A program made the position numbers and the translations under genes. Shown in pieces: positions 25,283 through 33,350 of a stretch of 47,319 nt of DNA. The stretch spans positions 1 to 47,319 of the forward strand of contig DASRDP010000002.1 of the NCBI GenBank assembly GCA_035652535.1, read 5' to 3'. The notes beneath the pieces are model-generated. The model was not told where the DNA came from. It did not search any database and saw only the letters and a program-made list of their open reading frames with translations. Every line of letters starts with the position of its first letter. Position 1 is the stretch's first letter. This DNA comes from Chloroflexota bacterium. Lineage in GTDB: Bacteria; Chloroflexota; UBA6077; SHYK01.

Positions 25283-25588
25283 GTGCCCTCCCGTCCTGGT
25301 GCTCCACGGAGCGCCCGATTATACTGGCCGTCGCGGCGCGTCACGGCCCGTCTCCAATCCCGCGAGGATCCCGCGCGCGGGCTGAGCGAAGGTTGCGCGA
25401 TCGTCGCGCCGGTGTATGGTCCGCGTCACACCCGCGCTATGAGAGGACGAATCGGGTCCAGACGCTGGAAGGGACGAACGCGTCCGGCATCTGCCGAGCG
25501 ATCTCCACCGTTGCGCGCTGAGACCGGCCCTCAACGATCCATCGCCGTCCGTGGGTCGGCAAGACGAAGCGCCGGCGAGAGTTCGACG
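25283..25588. other. Intergenic region, no gene seen
   Basis: These 306 bases separate the CoA-binding protein gene from family-5 lipoprotein copy 4 (both minus strand). Short open frames here are Arg/Ser-rich and have no ribosome sites. A promoter for copy 4 is likely but I cannot place it. Confidence 0.35.
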
Positions 25589-26110
25589 CTATGCCGGCAA
25601 GCCGCCGGTGACGCGCAGCATCCAACGCATGCACCGGTGTCCGAAATCGGCGCCACGGACGTACATCATCGGACACGCTCCCGGAATCACGGTAATGCCG
25701 TGCTCTCGGCAGAATCCGACGGCCTCCTCCGAGACGCTCGTCCCGGCCCGAATGAGCGACTGGTGCATCCAGATCCGCGGGACCCCGGCCTCCACGCATT
25801 GGCGCGCGATGACCTCGGTTACGGCAGGACGGTTGACGACGACGACGCCGTCCACCCCGCCGGGAATGGAGCGCAGGTCCGGGTAGCAGACCTCTCCTTC
25901 GAACGTGCTGATCGTCGGATTGACCGCGAACACCTGGTAGCCCGCGCTCTTCAGCTTCCGGTAGATGACGTTGCCGGTCGTCGACCGCTTCGCGGATACG
26001 CCAGTTACCGCGATCCTCCGCTGGGCGAGGAAATCCGCGATCCTGGCATCAAGCGGGGGGGATGGACGGACCGCGTGGATCTCGGGCGTGCGAGATGCGG
26101 GTTGAGCCAT
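25589..26110 (-). CDS. CoA-binding-domain protein (YccU-like)
   Basis: A 173-residue protein with a single Rossmann-type CoA-binding domain, as in succinyl-CoA ligase alpha subunits and YccU. Landmarks are RRIAVTGVSAKRSTTGNVIYRKLKSAGY, then VFAVNPTISTFEGEVCYPDL, VDGVVVVNRPAVTEVI and WMHQS. In stand-alone members the role is unclear; nucleotide or CoA binding is expected. The ATG at 26110 has GGAGG 6 nt upstream; the in-frame ATG at 26134 does not. The C-terminal stretch (CPMMYVRGADFGHRCMRWMLRVTG) is richer in Cys, Met and His than usual. It sits between family-5 lipoprotein copies 4 and 5, all on the minus strand. Confidence 0.9.
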   Translation of the reverse strand: MAQPASRTPEIHAVRPSPPLDARIADFLAQRRIAVTGVSAKRSTTGNVIYRKLKSAGYQVFAVNPTISTFEGEVCYPDLRSIPGGVDGVVVVNRPAVTEVIARQCVEAGVPRIWMHQSLIRAGTSVSEEAVGFCREHGITVIPGACPMMYVRGADFGHRCMRWMLRVTGGLPA

Positions 26111-26310
26111 GACGTTCCTCCGAACGGAGCCCACGCTCCTCCGGAGAGCGTACGTCCATCACGCGCGACCCGCCCCATACCCGAGGGTGGGTCGCGCCGC
26201 AGCGCCCGGGTGGGGAGATTCAGCGGGTCGGGCCCTTCCCGGGTCGCTTCCCACGGCCATGCGCATCGGGGGCGGCGCAATTCGGCAGAGGACGGGGTCC
26301 GTCCGGCCCC

Positions 26311-28017
26311 TTAGCTCGCCAGCTCCCATTGGTACGCGTTCCAGGGGCCGTCCGACTGGAAGTTCTTGATGCGGTGATTCACCAGGTACGTTCCGCCACC
26401 GTACATGATCATGAAGAACGGCAAGTCGGTCGTCAGGATGTGATCGATCTGGCCCATCATCTCCCGCCGCTGGTCCAGCGGGATCGTGACGAATACCTTG
26501 TCAATCAGGTCGTCGAGCTGCGGATTGAAGTAGCGAGAGCGATTGCCCGTGCCAGCGTAGTCGTTCTCCGGGAGAGAGGTGGTCCGGCTATGGAGGTTCT
26601 TGAGTCCGCGCACGTCGGCCGGCTGGCGCACGATCTCCATCGCTGAGAAGTTCGCGCGGTACTCCCGATCGCTGGCCTGCTGCCGCGGAATGACGTAGGT
26701 GTTTACGGTCATGCCGACCTGCTTCCAGTTGTCGGCCGAAGTGAGCATGATCTTCTCGCGCAGATCGTCGCCTCCCGTCGTCCGGACCTGCCAACCCAGC
26801 GGCTGGCCGGCGCCATCGCGCATGGTGTTGTCCGCTGCCATCGTGTATCCGATGCCCCGCATCATCTCGACGGCCTTTTTCGGGTCGTAGGGGTACTTCA
26901 CCGTGTATCGGTCCTGGATGGCGCGATATTGGGGTTGGTTTGGAGCGATGAAGCTGTTGGCTACGTCGCTCTGACCCGGGGCGAGCGCCTCAACCATCGA
27001 TTGTCGGTCTAGCGCCGTGAGGGCGGCGCGACGGAACGTTACGTCGGTCATGATGGCTGGGTCGGGGTCGCGAAGCTGAACGAAGGTATCGATGATGCTA
27101 GCGCTGCTGTAGTCAAGGTACGTATCGCCGTCGGTCCATCGCTGCTTGACCTCCAGAGTTTGGGGCCCGGACAGGTTTCGGCCGAGGGTCATATCGACCG
27201 CGCCTGCCAGGAGGTTCGCCTGGAGGGTGCTCGCGTCTTCGATGAATCGAACCTCGATCTCGTCGATCTTCGGGCGGCCGAGCACGTAGTGATCGTATGC
27301 CGTCATGGTCAGGTGGCTGCCCTGTTCCCAATTCTTCAGCTTGAATGGTCCGGCGCCAATGTGCGCCTGGTTGAAGTAGGGATCGTCCGGGAGGGCTTGT
27401 TTGTCGCTGTTGTAGGTCGTCTCGAGGAGGTGTTTGGGAAGCGGGAGACCGCCGTCCTGGTCGCCAGCGCCGAAGAGGGTGTCCGCTTCAATATACGGAT
27501 CTTTCCAGCGCACGACCATCGTTCGGGCGTCGGGCGCCTCGTAGCTGGCCACGTGGTCAAAGAGCGGATCGGTACTAAAAAGCGGGACATCCTGGTCCAT
27601 TCCGACCTGCATTGTGAAGATGAGGTCGGCAGTGGTAAAGGGCGAGCCGTCCTGCCACTGGACCCCATCCTTGAGCGTCCAGCGCATCTCCATCGTGCCG
27701 TCCGGGTTCACCTTCCACAGGCCGTTCTCGACCGTGGGGACAGCTTCCGCCAGCTCTGCATGGCGGTCGCCGCCGCCTCCGCGAGTGAGACCCGCGTCAA
27801 GCAAGGCCTCGAGGTGCTCGACGCCGCGCCAGTGGGAGCCCGGATTCAGGATCTTCGCGACGATAGGCGGGTCCGCCATGATGGCGACGACGATGCGTTT
27901 GGGCGCGGTGGAGGCTGCGCCCCGATCGGCGCCGGTCGTCTGCCGCGTCGGAGGGGTGGCGCAGGCCGTCGCTATTACCGTGAGGGCCAAAACGATGGGC
28001 ACGATGGATTTCGACAC
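26311..28017 (-). CDS. Family-5 solute-binding lipoprotein, copy 5
   Basis: A 568-residue lipoprotein with a GTG start at 28017 after GGGAGGCTGATCC. The lipobox is VIATAC, with a Thr/Pro linker. SBP_bac_5 landmarks are RWTLKDGVQWQDGSPFTTADL, AHIGAGPFKLKNWEQGSHL, LGRPKIDEIEVRFIED and a terminal AYQWELAS. Its closest relative in the window is copy 6: both share GPF(K/R)LK(N/D)WE, GSHL, RPKIDEIE and L(A/S)GxVD(M/V)(T/S)LGRN. This pair flanks an SDR gene, consistent with duplication around it. Its adaptation to a different solute from copies 1-3 is inferred from sequence grouping only. Confidence 0.93.
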   Translation of the reverse strand: MSKSIVPIVLALTVIATACATPPTRQTTGADRGAASTAPKRIVVAIMADPPIVAKILNPGSHWRGVEHLEALLDAGLTRGGGGDRHAELAEAVPTVENGLWKVNPDGTMEMRWTLKDGVQWQDGSPFTTADLIFTMQVGMDQDVPLFSTDPLFDHVASYEAPDARTMVVRWKDPYIEADTLFGAGDQDGGLPLPKHLLETTYNSDKQALPDDPYFNQAHIGAGPFKLKNWEQGSHLTMTAYDHYVLGRPKIDEIEVRFIEDASTLQANLLAGAVDMTLGRNLSGPQTLEVKQRWTDGDTYLDYSSASIIDTFVQLRDPDPAIMTDVTFRRAALTALDRQSMVEALAPGQSDVANSFIAPNQPQYRAIQDRYTVKYPYDPKKAVEMMRGIGYTMAADNTMRDGAGQPLGWQVRTTGGDDLREKIMLTSADNWKQVGMTVNTYVIPRQQASDREYRANFSAMEIVRQPADVRGLKNLHSRTTSLPENDYAGTGNRSRYFNPQLDDLIDKVFVTIPLDQRREMMGQIDHILTTDLPFFMIMYGGGTYLVNHRIKNFQSDGPWNAYQWELAS

Positions 28018-28147
28018 GGATCAGCCTCCCGCTGGTCGTCGGTGTTGTTCAAGCCGGCCGCGTTTGCCGCGCGACGCGATACCCGGTTTGCCGAAACGCA
28101 CCATCGGTCCATGCTACCACGCGGCCGGTGCTTCCGGAGGCCGCGCG

Positions 28148-28903
28148 TCAGTCGCGCGGGGGGAGGACGCGGAGCGCGCCCCCGTCCACGAGCAGCTCGA
28201 CGCCGGTGATCGCGTCGGCATGGTCTGATGCAAGAAACGCGACGGCCTGCGCGACGTCTCCTGGCGTGATCTGGCGGCCGATGAGGTTCCGGACGGTCCA
28301 GTTGCGCGGCACCTCGCCTGCCTCGACGGTCGTGGCAACACGGTTCGGCGTCACCGCGTTGACGCGGATGCCGTAGGGTGCGAGCTGCGCCGCCAGGCAC
28401 TCGGTCAAGTGAAGGACGGCCGCCTTCGCGGCCGGATATGCCGTCGCGTCGGTCCGGGCCTGGTGCGCCGAGGTCGATGCGATGTTGACGATGCGCCCTC
28501 CCCGGCCTGCGTCCACCATGGTTTGGGCGACGCACCGGGTACAGAGGTAAACGCTCTTCAGCGAAATGTCGATGATCCGGTCCCACTCGGATTCCGGCAG
28601 CTCCAGGATGTTGGTGCGGTCCACCACGCCGACGTTGTTGACCAGCACGTCCACCGCGCCGAATCGGCCGACCGTTTGGGCGACCATCCGCTCGACGTCC
28701 GCGCTGACGGTCACGTCGGCCTGGATGGCCATCGCTCGGTCCCCATGGGCCACGCAGATGTCAGCGCTCACCCGCTGAGCGCGATCTCCATCTCGGTCGA
28801 CGACGGCGACGGCCAATCCGTCGTCCGCGAGCTGCCGCGCGATCGCCTCGCCGATATTTCGTCCCGCGCCAGTCACGATGGCCACGTGCGCCTTCCGTTG
28901 CAC
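28148..28903 (-). CDS. Short-chain dehydrogenase/reductase (SDR)
   Basis: A 251-residue classical SDR. The cofactor motif is TGAGRNIG (residues 11-18), the NNVG motif is at 89-92, and the catalytic set is Ser near 143 with Tyr156 and Lys160 (YPAAK). DRD at 36-38 after the second strand suggests NAD preference, because an acidic residue there usually repels NADP. The GTG start at 28903 follows GGAG at 7 nt; the upstream open frame is Arg-rich and rejected. Many such enzymes are annotated as 3-oxoacyl-ACP or sugar/alcohol dehydrogenases; the substrate is unknown. It is divergent from lipoprotein copy 6 and precedes copy 5 in the same direction (130 nt). Confidence 0.93.
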   Translation of the reverse strand: MQRKAHVAIVTGAGRNIGEAIARQLADDGLAVAVVDRDGDRAQRVSADICVAHGDRAMAIQADVTVSADVERMVAQTVGRFGAVDVLVNNVGVVDRTNILELPESEWDRIIDISLKSVYLCTRCVAQTMVDAGRGGRIVNIASTSAHQARTDATAYPAAKAAVLHLTECLAAQLAPYGIRVNAVTPNRVATTVEAGEVPRNWTVRNLIGRQITPGDVAQAVAFLASDHADAITGVELLVDGGALRVLPPRD

Positions 28904-29049
28904 AGAGATCTCCGTTCGTCGGTGCGCGTTTCTCCCGCGACGTCGCCTTTCTACCATGACACGCCCTAACCCGGGGAACGCGAGGCAGGCGCTCTTTGAT
29001 CGGTGACCGGTGGTAAGCTAGCGCAGCGTTCTGTGTGACGGAGTAGCTC

Positions 29050-30786
29050 ATGGTCCGCCTCTCGATCAGCCTCAGCCGCGCCCGAACGGGAGCATCGGTT
29101 CTCTTCGTGGTCTCGATGCTGCTGCTCGTCAGCTGCGCACCAAGCAGCCCGTCGCGGCCTTCGTCGCCGGCCTCGCAGCCTTCAGCGCCGTCGCGCATTA
29201 TGGCCGTGGTGAGCGGGGACCCGCCCGTGCTGTACAGCAAGCTGGCGGACCCGGCCATCGCGGGAGTGAGCGCGATCGAGGCGCTGGTGAACGTGGGACT
29301 GTCGATCCAGGACCAGGCGGGCGTGGCGCGGCCCCGTCTGGCCGAGTCGCTACCTTCCGTGGAGAACGGCCTCTGGATCGTCTCCCCTGATGGCACGATG
29401 GAGACCACCTGGAAGATCCGCTCGGGCGCGCAGTGGCACGATGGCATTCCCCTCGACGCGGATGACCTGGTCTTCACGTCCCAGGTTGTCCGCGACCCCG
29501 ATCTGCCGGCATTTGGCGACCCCGCGCTCCGGGCCATCGCTGACGTACGCCCTGTGGACGAACGGACCGTCGTTGTTTCGTGGAGCCGGCCATACATCTA
29601 CGCCGACCAGATGTTTGGCACCCTCGCAATGCCAATCCCGCGCCATCTTCTCGAGAGCGCGTATTCAGATAGCAAGGCCACGTTCACCGACCAGCCGTAC
29701 TGGAGCCACGGGTTCGTCGGCAACGGGCCATTTCGGCTCAAGGATTGGGAGGCGGGCAGCCACCTCGTCGTCGAGGCATTCGACGGCTACCTCCTCGGCC
29801 GGCCGAAGATCGACGAGATCGAGATCCGCGTCATTATCGATACCAACGTTCTGGTCTCGAACGTGCTCTCGGGCGAGGTCGACGTCTCGCTGGGGCGCAA
29901 CGTCTCGCCCGAGCAAGCCGCCCTCCTCCGGCAGCAATGGCAGGGCGGAAGGGTCGACGTGGGGCGTTTGACCCTCGCGCTGAACGTCTGGCCGCAGTTC
30001 GTCAATCCCAGGCCCCAGGTCGTGAGCGACGTGCGGTTCAGGCGTGCGCTCTATGCCGCGCTCGATCGCCAGACCATGGCGGAAACGATCGAAGGGGGCC
30101 TGTCCTACGTCGCGGACGGCTGGATCACGCCAAGCCTGCCGGAGTATGCCGACGTTGCGCAGTCGCTCGTACGGTATGAGTACGACCCGGCCCGGTCCAG
30201 GCAAGAGATTCAAGCGTTGGGCTTCAGTATGGGGCCCGACGGAACCTGGCGTGATAGCGCCGGCCTCCCGCTCTCGGTGGAGATCATGACGATCGCGCTC
30301 CCCGAGATCAACCAGCGCACGCTGCTGACGGTGGCGGATAGCTGGCAGCGGGTCGGCGTGGGAGTCGAGCCGAACGTGGTGCCCACGCAGCGAGCAGCCG
30401 ATCCGGCCTCCCGGTCCAGCTTCCCCGGATTTCAGATCCTTCGGTATCCCTCGGACGTATTCACGAACGCGGCGGGCGGGTTCCACAGCCTCGCCGCCCG
30501 GCTCCCCGAGAACAACTTCATCGCTCGGGGACCCGGAGGGGGCCTCAACTGGTCGCGATACGCGGATCCGGAGATGGACGGCCTGGTCGAGCGATTCTAT
30601 GCCACGGTTCCGCGGCGGGAGCGGTTGCAGGTCGCGGGCCAGATTCTGCACCAGGTCACCGACCAGCTCGTCGTCATGCCGCTGTTCTGGGACCCATCCT
30701 TGAACCTGGTGAGCAGCCGCGTGCTGAACGTGCCGCCCATCGGCGACGCCGTGCCGTGGAACGCCGAGGAATGGCAGACGACGTAG
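29050..30786 (+). CDS. Family-5 solute-binding lipoprotein, copy 6
   Basis: A 578-residue lipoprotein. The ATG at 29050 follows GGAGTAGCTC. The signal peptide has a basic N-region and a lipobox LLLVSC, then a linker of repeated Ser/Pro (SSPSRPSSPASQPSAP). Landmarks are WKIRSGAQWHDGIPLDADD, GFVGNGPFRLKDWEAGSHL, LGRPKIDEIEIRVIID and a final AEEWQTT. Most similar to copy 5 in the window. It ends 63 nt before the convergent SnoaL-like gene, with a strong hairpin between. The SDR gene is divergent upstream. Confidence 0.93.
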   Translation: MVRLSISLSRARTGASVLFVVSMLLLVSCAPSSPSRPSSPASQPSAPSRIMAVVSGDPPVLYSKLADPAIAGVSAIEALVNVGLSIQDQAGVARPRLAESLPSVENGLWIVSPDGTMETTWKIRSGAQWHDGIPLDADDLVFTSQVVRDPDLPAFGDPALRAIADVRPVDERTVVVSWSRPYIYADQMFGTLAMPIPRHLLESAYSDSKATFTDQPYWSHGFVGNGPFRLKDWEAGSHLVVEAFDGYLLGRPKIDEIEIRVIIDTNVLVSNVLSGEVDVSLGRNVSPEQAALLRQQWQGGRVDVGRLTLALNVWPQFVNPRPQVVSDVRFRRALYAALDRQTMAETIEGGLSYVADGWITPSLPEYADVAQSLVRYEYDPARSRQEIQALGFSMGPDGTWRDSAGLPLSVEIMTIALPEINQRTLLTVADSWQRVGVGVEPNVVPTQRAADPASRSSFPGFQILRYPSDVFTNAAGGFHSLAARLPENNFIARGPGGGLNWSRYADPEMDGLVERFYATVPRRERLQVAGQILHQVTDQLVVMPLFWDPSLNLVSSRVLNVPPIGDAVPWNAEEWQTT

Positions 30787-30793
30787 GCCAAAT

Positions 30794-30849
30794 GCCCGGG
30801 GCTGCGAGCGGAGGCGCCGCGTAGGCGGTCGGCTCGCGGCCCCGGGGGC
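30794..30849. terminator. Long hairpin between convergent genes, possible bidirectional terminator
   Basis: GCCCGGGGCTGCGAGC (30794-30809) pairs with GCTCGCGGCCCCGGG (30832-30846), giving a stem of about 15 bp with one mismatch and a 22-nt loop. It fills the gap between the stop of lipoprotein copy 6 and the stop of the SnoaL-like gene. There is no T-run, so termination strength is uncertain, but position and stem fit a shared 3'-end structure. Confidence 0.5.
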
Positions 30850-31278
30850 TCACGCCAGCGTGCAGCCGAGCTGCTGCTGGATGGCGGCCAGGTCGCACCA
30901 GGCCTGCTCGCGCGTGATCTTGCCGTCCTCAACCTCGAAGACGTGGAGGAGGCGAAAGCTCACCGGTCCGCTCTTCCCTTCGCAGAGGAAGGGGCGCCCG
31001 TCCTTGACGCGCCCGTGCCACATCGTCTCGTCGATCACGAAGTTGTCGCCGTAGTAACGGCGAATCGGCGTGACGCGCTCGCCCTCGACGTTGGCGAAGA
31101 GCATCTCGTAATACGAGCGGATGCGCGCCTTGTCGGTCGAGGCGCCCATGGGCGACGGGACGACCTCGTGCTCGATCCTCTGGGCGAGGCTGTCCACGAC
31201 GGCATCGACGTCATCGGTCGCTTCGAAGCGGAAATGGTCGTTGATGATCTGGTCGAGCTGGGCTGGGGTCGCGCTCAC
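30850..31278 (-). CDS. SnoaL-like / nuclear transport factor 2-fold protein
   Basis: A 142-residue NTF2-fold protein. Landmarks are the opening helix region (INDHFRFEATDDVDAVVDSL), IRSYYEMLFANVEGE, RRYYGDNFVIDETMWHG and the closing FRLLHVFEVEDGKITREQAW, the standard SnoaL_2 ending. Members are polyketide cyclases, isomerases, dehydratases or ligand-binding proteins; none can be chosen here. The GTG start at 31278 follows GAGGAGGGTGCC. It is divergent from the TetR gene, with the TetR-type inverted repeat 30 nt upstream of its start, so it is a likely target of that regulator. Confidence 0.87.
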   Translation of the reverse strand: MSATPAQLDQIINDHFRFEATDDVDAVVDSLAQRIEHEVVPSPMGASTDKARIRSYYEMLFANVEGERVTPIRRYYGDNFVIDETMWHGRVKDGRPFLCEGKSGPVSFRLLHVFEVEDGKITREQAWCDLAAIQQQLGCTLA

Positions 31279-31307
31279 GGCACCCTCCTCAGACTTTGTG
31301 TCTCTCG

Positions 31308-31343
31308 ATGATACTTGTAGTATCATGAGATGCAGCGTATCAT
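31308..31343. promoter_or_regulatory. Probable TetR operator: inverted repeat plus a third half-site
   Basis: ATGATAC (31308-31314) and GTATCAT (31320-31326) form a perfect 7-bp inverted repeat with a 5-nt spacer, and a third copy of GTATCAT lies at 31337-31343. The AT-rich repeat stands out from its GC-rich surroundings. It lies between the divergent SnoaL-like and TetR genes, the expected place for an autoregulatory operator. Binding by the neighbouring TetR protein is inferred. Confidence 0.7.
31315..31343 (+). promoter_or_regulatory. Candidate sigma-70-type promoter of the TetR gene
   Basis: TTGTAG (31315-31320) and TATCAT (31338-31343) are separated by exactly 17 nt and match the -35 and -10 consensus in 4 and 5 of 6 positions. 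Transcription would begin near 31350, at or next to the ATG at 31351, suggesting a leaderless or nearly leaderless mRNA. The elements overlap the inverted repeat, so a bound repressor would block the polymerase. Confidence 0.5.
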
Positions 31344-31350
31344 AAAGGGC

Positions 31351-32007
31351 ATGGACATCTCGCGTCAAGACCCCCGCAGGAATCAGAAGGAGCGGACGCG
31401 CGCGGCGATCGTCGACGCGGCGCGCTCCCTCCTGCGGGAAGGAGTCACCCCAACCGTATCGACGGCAGCCGAGGCCGCGAAGGTGTCCCGGCCGACAGCC
31501 TACCGTTACTTCCCCACCCAGGACGCCCTCCTGAGCGAGATCATGGACATCACCCCGAGCACCGAGCCGGTGGATGAGGCCGTGCGGCGTCTGGACACTG
31601 CCGATCCCCGCCGGCGCCTCGGCCGGCTCCTCGACGTCTTCAATCGCATCGTCGTCGACGAGGAGAGCCGTTACCGGGCGGCCCTTCGCGTCTATCTCGA
31701 CACGTGGTTTGCCGCGCGCAAGGCGGGCGAGGCGGCACCCGCGGTGCGCGCTGGGCGGCGCCGACGCTGGCTGGACGAAACTCTCGCTCCGCTGCGGACG
31801 ACCCTTCCGCCCAAACGACTAACCCGGCTGAAGAACGCCCTCGCCCTGACCATGGGCATCGACAGCCTCGTCATCCTGAAGGACGTCTGCGGCCTGGACA
31901 ACGCCGAGGCGCTGGCCGTGCTCCGCTGGGCGGCGCTCGCCATCCTCGACGCAGCGGTGGCGGAGGCCGACGGGCAATCAAGCGCCGACGGCCAGGTACA
32001 ATCGTGA
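31351..32007 (+). CDS. TetR family transcriptional regulator
   Basis: A 218-residue TetR-type repressor. Residues about 15-62 are the DNA-binding domain: RAAIVDAARSLLREG, then VSTAAEAAKVSRPTAYRYFPTQDALL, with the HTH at about 36-55. The C-terminal domain is all-helical and would bind an effector. The ATG at 31351 is preferred because the operator and promoter lie immediately upstream; the ATG at 31330 would place translation inside the operator. The gene is divergent from the SnoaL-like protein and likely controls both itself and that gene. The effector is unknown. Confidence 0.9.
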   Translation: MDISRQDPRRNQKERTRAAIVDAARSLLREGVTPTVSTAAEAAKVSRPTAYRYFPTQDALLSEIMDITPSTEPVDEAVRRLDTADPRRRLGRLLDVFNRIVVDEESRYRAALRVYLDTWFAARKAGEAAPAVRAGRRRRWLDETLAPLRTTLPPKRLTRLKNALALTMGIDSLVILKDVCGLDNAEALAVLRWAALAILDAAVAEADGQSSADGQVQS

Positions 32008-32029
32008 CCGGCGCCGTTGACGCGGACTC

Positions 32030-32299
32030 ATGGCCCACGAGATCGGGACGCCGAACCATGCGCACGAGGTCTGGTTCGCTCAGCACACAGGGAAGCCGCC
32101 AATCCCAGCGCGCCGGATGACGAGGATTGCCGTGGACCCAAAACTCGAGCGCTCGCAATGCGAACCGGAGAACGTGCGGGGTTCGGCGACTTTGACGCCT
32201 TTTGAGCAAGAGTGTCCGCGGTGCGGATATCCGATCTCCAATCTCGCCGGCGGCAAGTCGCCCTGCAGGAATTGCGGATACCGGGAGGGATGCTGCTAG
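32030..32299 (+). CDS. Small zinc-ribbon protein
   Basis: The C-terminal 30 residues read CPRCGYPISNLAGGKSPC followed by RNCGYREGCC, that is two CxxC-type knuckles (CPRC and CRNC) plus a terminal Cys pair, a probable zinc ribbon. The N-terminal 55 residues have no domain-like pattern, and the ATG at 32030 lacks a good ribosome site, so the real start may be internal (a TTG at 32195 would give about 34 residues). It stands 22 nt after the TetR gene and directly before the tandem repeat array. Function unknown; a tiny metal-binding protein is the safe reading. Confidence 0.45.
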   Translation: MAHEIGTPNHAHEVWFAQHTGKPPIPARRMTRIAVDPKLERSQCEPENVRGSATLTPFEQECPRCGYPISNLAGGKSPCRNCGYREGCC

Positions 32300-32312
32300 C
32301 GTCCGGTTAACC

Positions 32313-32828
32313 GTCATCCCGAGGGCACAGCCCGAGGGATCTCCCGGGCGCGAGATGCCTCGCTGCGCTCGGCATGACGACCGAACCGTCATCCCGAGGG
32401 CACAGCCCGAGGGATCTCCCGGGCGCGAGATGCCTCGCTGCGCTCGGCATGACGACCGAACGGTCATCCCGAGGGCACAGCCCGAGGGATCTCCCGAGCG
32501 CGAGATGCCTCGCCGCGCTCGGCATGACGACCGAACGGTCATCCCGAGGGCCCAGCCCGAGGGATCTCCCGAGCGCGAGATGCCTCGCTGCGCTCGGCAT
32601 GACGACCGAACGGTCATCCCGAGGGCCCAGCCCGAGGGATCTCCCGGGCGCGAGATGCCTCGCTGCGCTCGGCATGACGACCGAACGGTCATCCCGAGGG
32701 CCCAGCCCGAGGGATCTCCCGGGCGCGAGATGCCTCGCCGCGCTCGGCATGACGACCGAACGGTCATCCCGAGGGCACAGCCCGAGGGATCTCCCGGGCG
32801 CGAGATGCCTCGCCGCGCTCGGCATGAC
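32313..32828. repeat. Seven-unit tandem array of a 75-bp hairpin element
   Basis: Units start at 32313, 32388, 32463, 32538, 32613, 32688 and 32763 with an exact 75-bp period; the last lacks the 9-nt linker. Each begins GTCATCCCGAGGG and ends CTCGGCATGAC. The ends pair (GTCATnCCGAG with CTCGGnATGAC), and an inner pair GAGGGATCTC/GAGATGCCTC extends the stem. The linker makes GACCGAACGGTC, a small palindrome, at most junctions. Units differ at only a few places (GCACAG or GCCCAG; CCGGG or CCGAG; CGCTGCG or CGCCGCG). There are no unique spacers, so it is not a CRISPR. It resembles dispersed GTCAT...ATGAC intergenic elements, here amplified. Confidence 0.95.
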
Positions 32829-32833
32829 AGACC

Positions 32834-33190
32834 TCAGTGATCCGGCCGGTGGCGGCGCTTCTTCTCCCCGGGCCTGGCGCCCGGCTCGTGGCCCGGTGGG
32901 CCCGCGCGCGGAGGCGGGGGCGCGAGCTGCGCTGGCTTCGCGGCCGAGGTCGGCCGCGGTAGCTCGGCACTCGCCGCGGGGGACGGAGTAGGCGTCGCGA
33001 CGGGTACCGCGGGCTCCGGCGGCGCGGCCGCATCGCCAGCGACGTCGGTCTGCGCCGGGGTTGGTGTGGTCAGGGTCGCAAGCCGCGAGAACCCGACGAG
33101 GTAGAGCGGAAGCGACGCGAGACAAACCAAGGCGAGGGCCAGCGTGAGGCGTTGCGCGCCCGGGCCCAGCCCGGAGTACCAGTCGCGCAC
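32834..33190 (-). CDS. Small membrane-anchored Pro/Ala-rich protein
   Basis: A 118-residue protein with an N-terminal signal-anchor helix (LTLALALVCLASLPLYLVGF), then about 70 residues of Pro/Ala/Thr-rich low-complexity sequence (TPTPAQT, PTPSPAAS, APPPPRAGPPG) and a very basic tail (KKRRHRPDH). The GTG start at 33190 follows GGAGAGCTACTC. It looks like a single-pass protein with an extended, wall-spanning or disordered outer part. No family recognised. Its 3' end lies just 5 nt from the repeat array. Composition could mislead, so I rate it as probable rather than sure. Confidence 0.5.
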   Translation of the reverse strand: MRDWYSGLGPGAQRLTLALALVCLASLPLYLVGFSRLATLTTPTPAQTDVAGDAAAPPEPAVPVATPTPSPAASAELPRPTSAAKPAQLAPPPPRAGPPGHEPGARPGEKKRRHRPDH

Positions 33191-33350
33191 GAGTAGCTCT
33201 CCAACGGCTGTGCTGTCTTGCCTTGCTCTTCGAGTTTAGCAGCGCGGCTGCGACCGTTACCGGCTCCCACCATTGATGTGCCGCGCCACGAGTGATAGCA
33301 TCGGCGCCGAGTCATCCAACCGCGGCAGCGACACGTAGGGGAGAAGGACG

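Noticed and set aside
32313-32828. Possible CRISPR array
   Set aside because: Units are continuous near-identical 75-mers with no unique spacers and no cas genes nearby.
32202-33125. Long open frames on both strands across the 75-bp repeat array
   Set aside because: The 75-bp period is a multiple of three, so any frame without a stop in one unit stays open through all. The products are pure repeats with no ribosome site.
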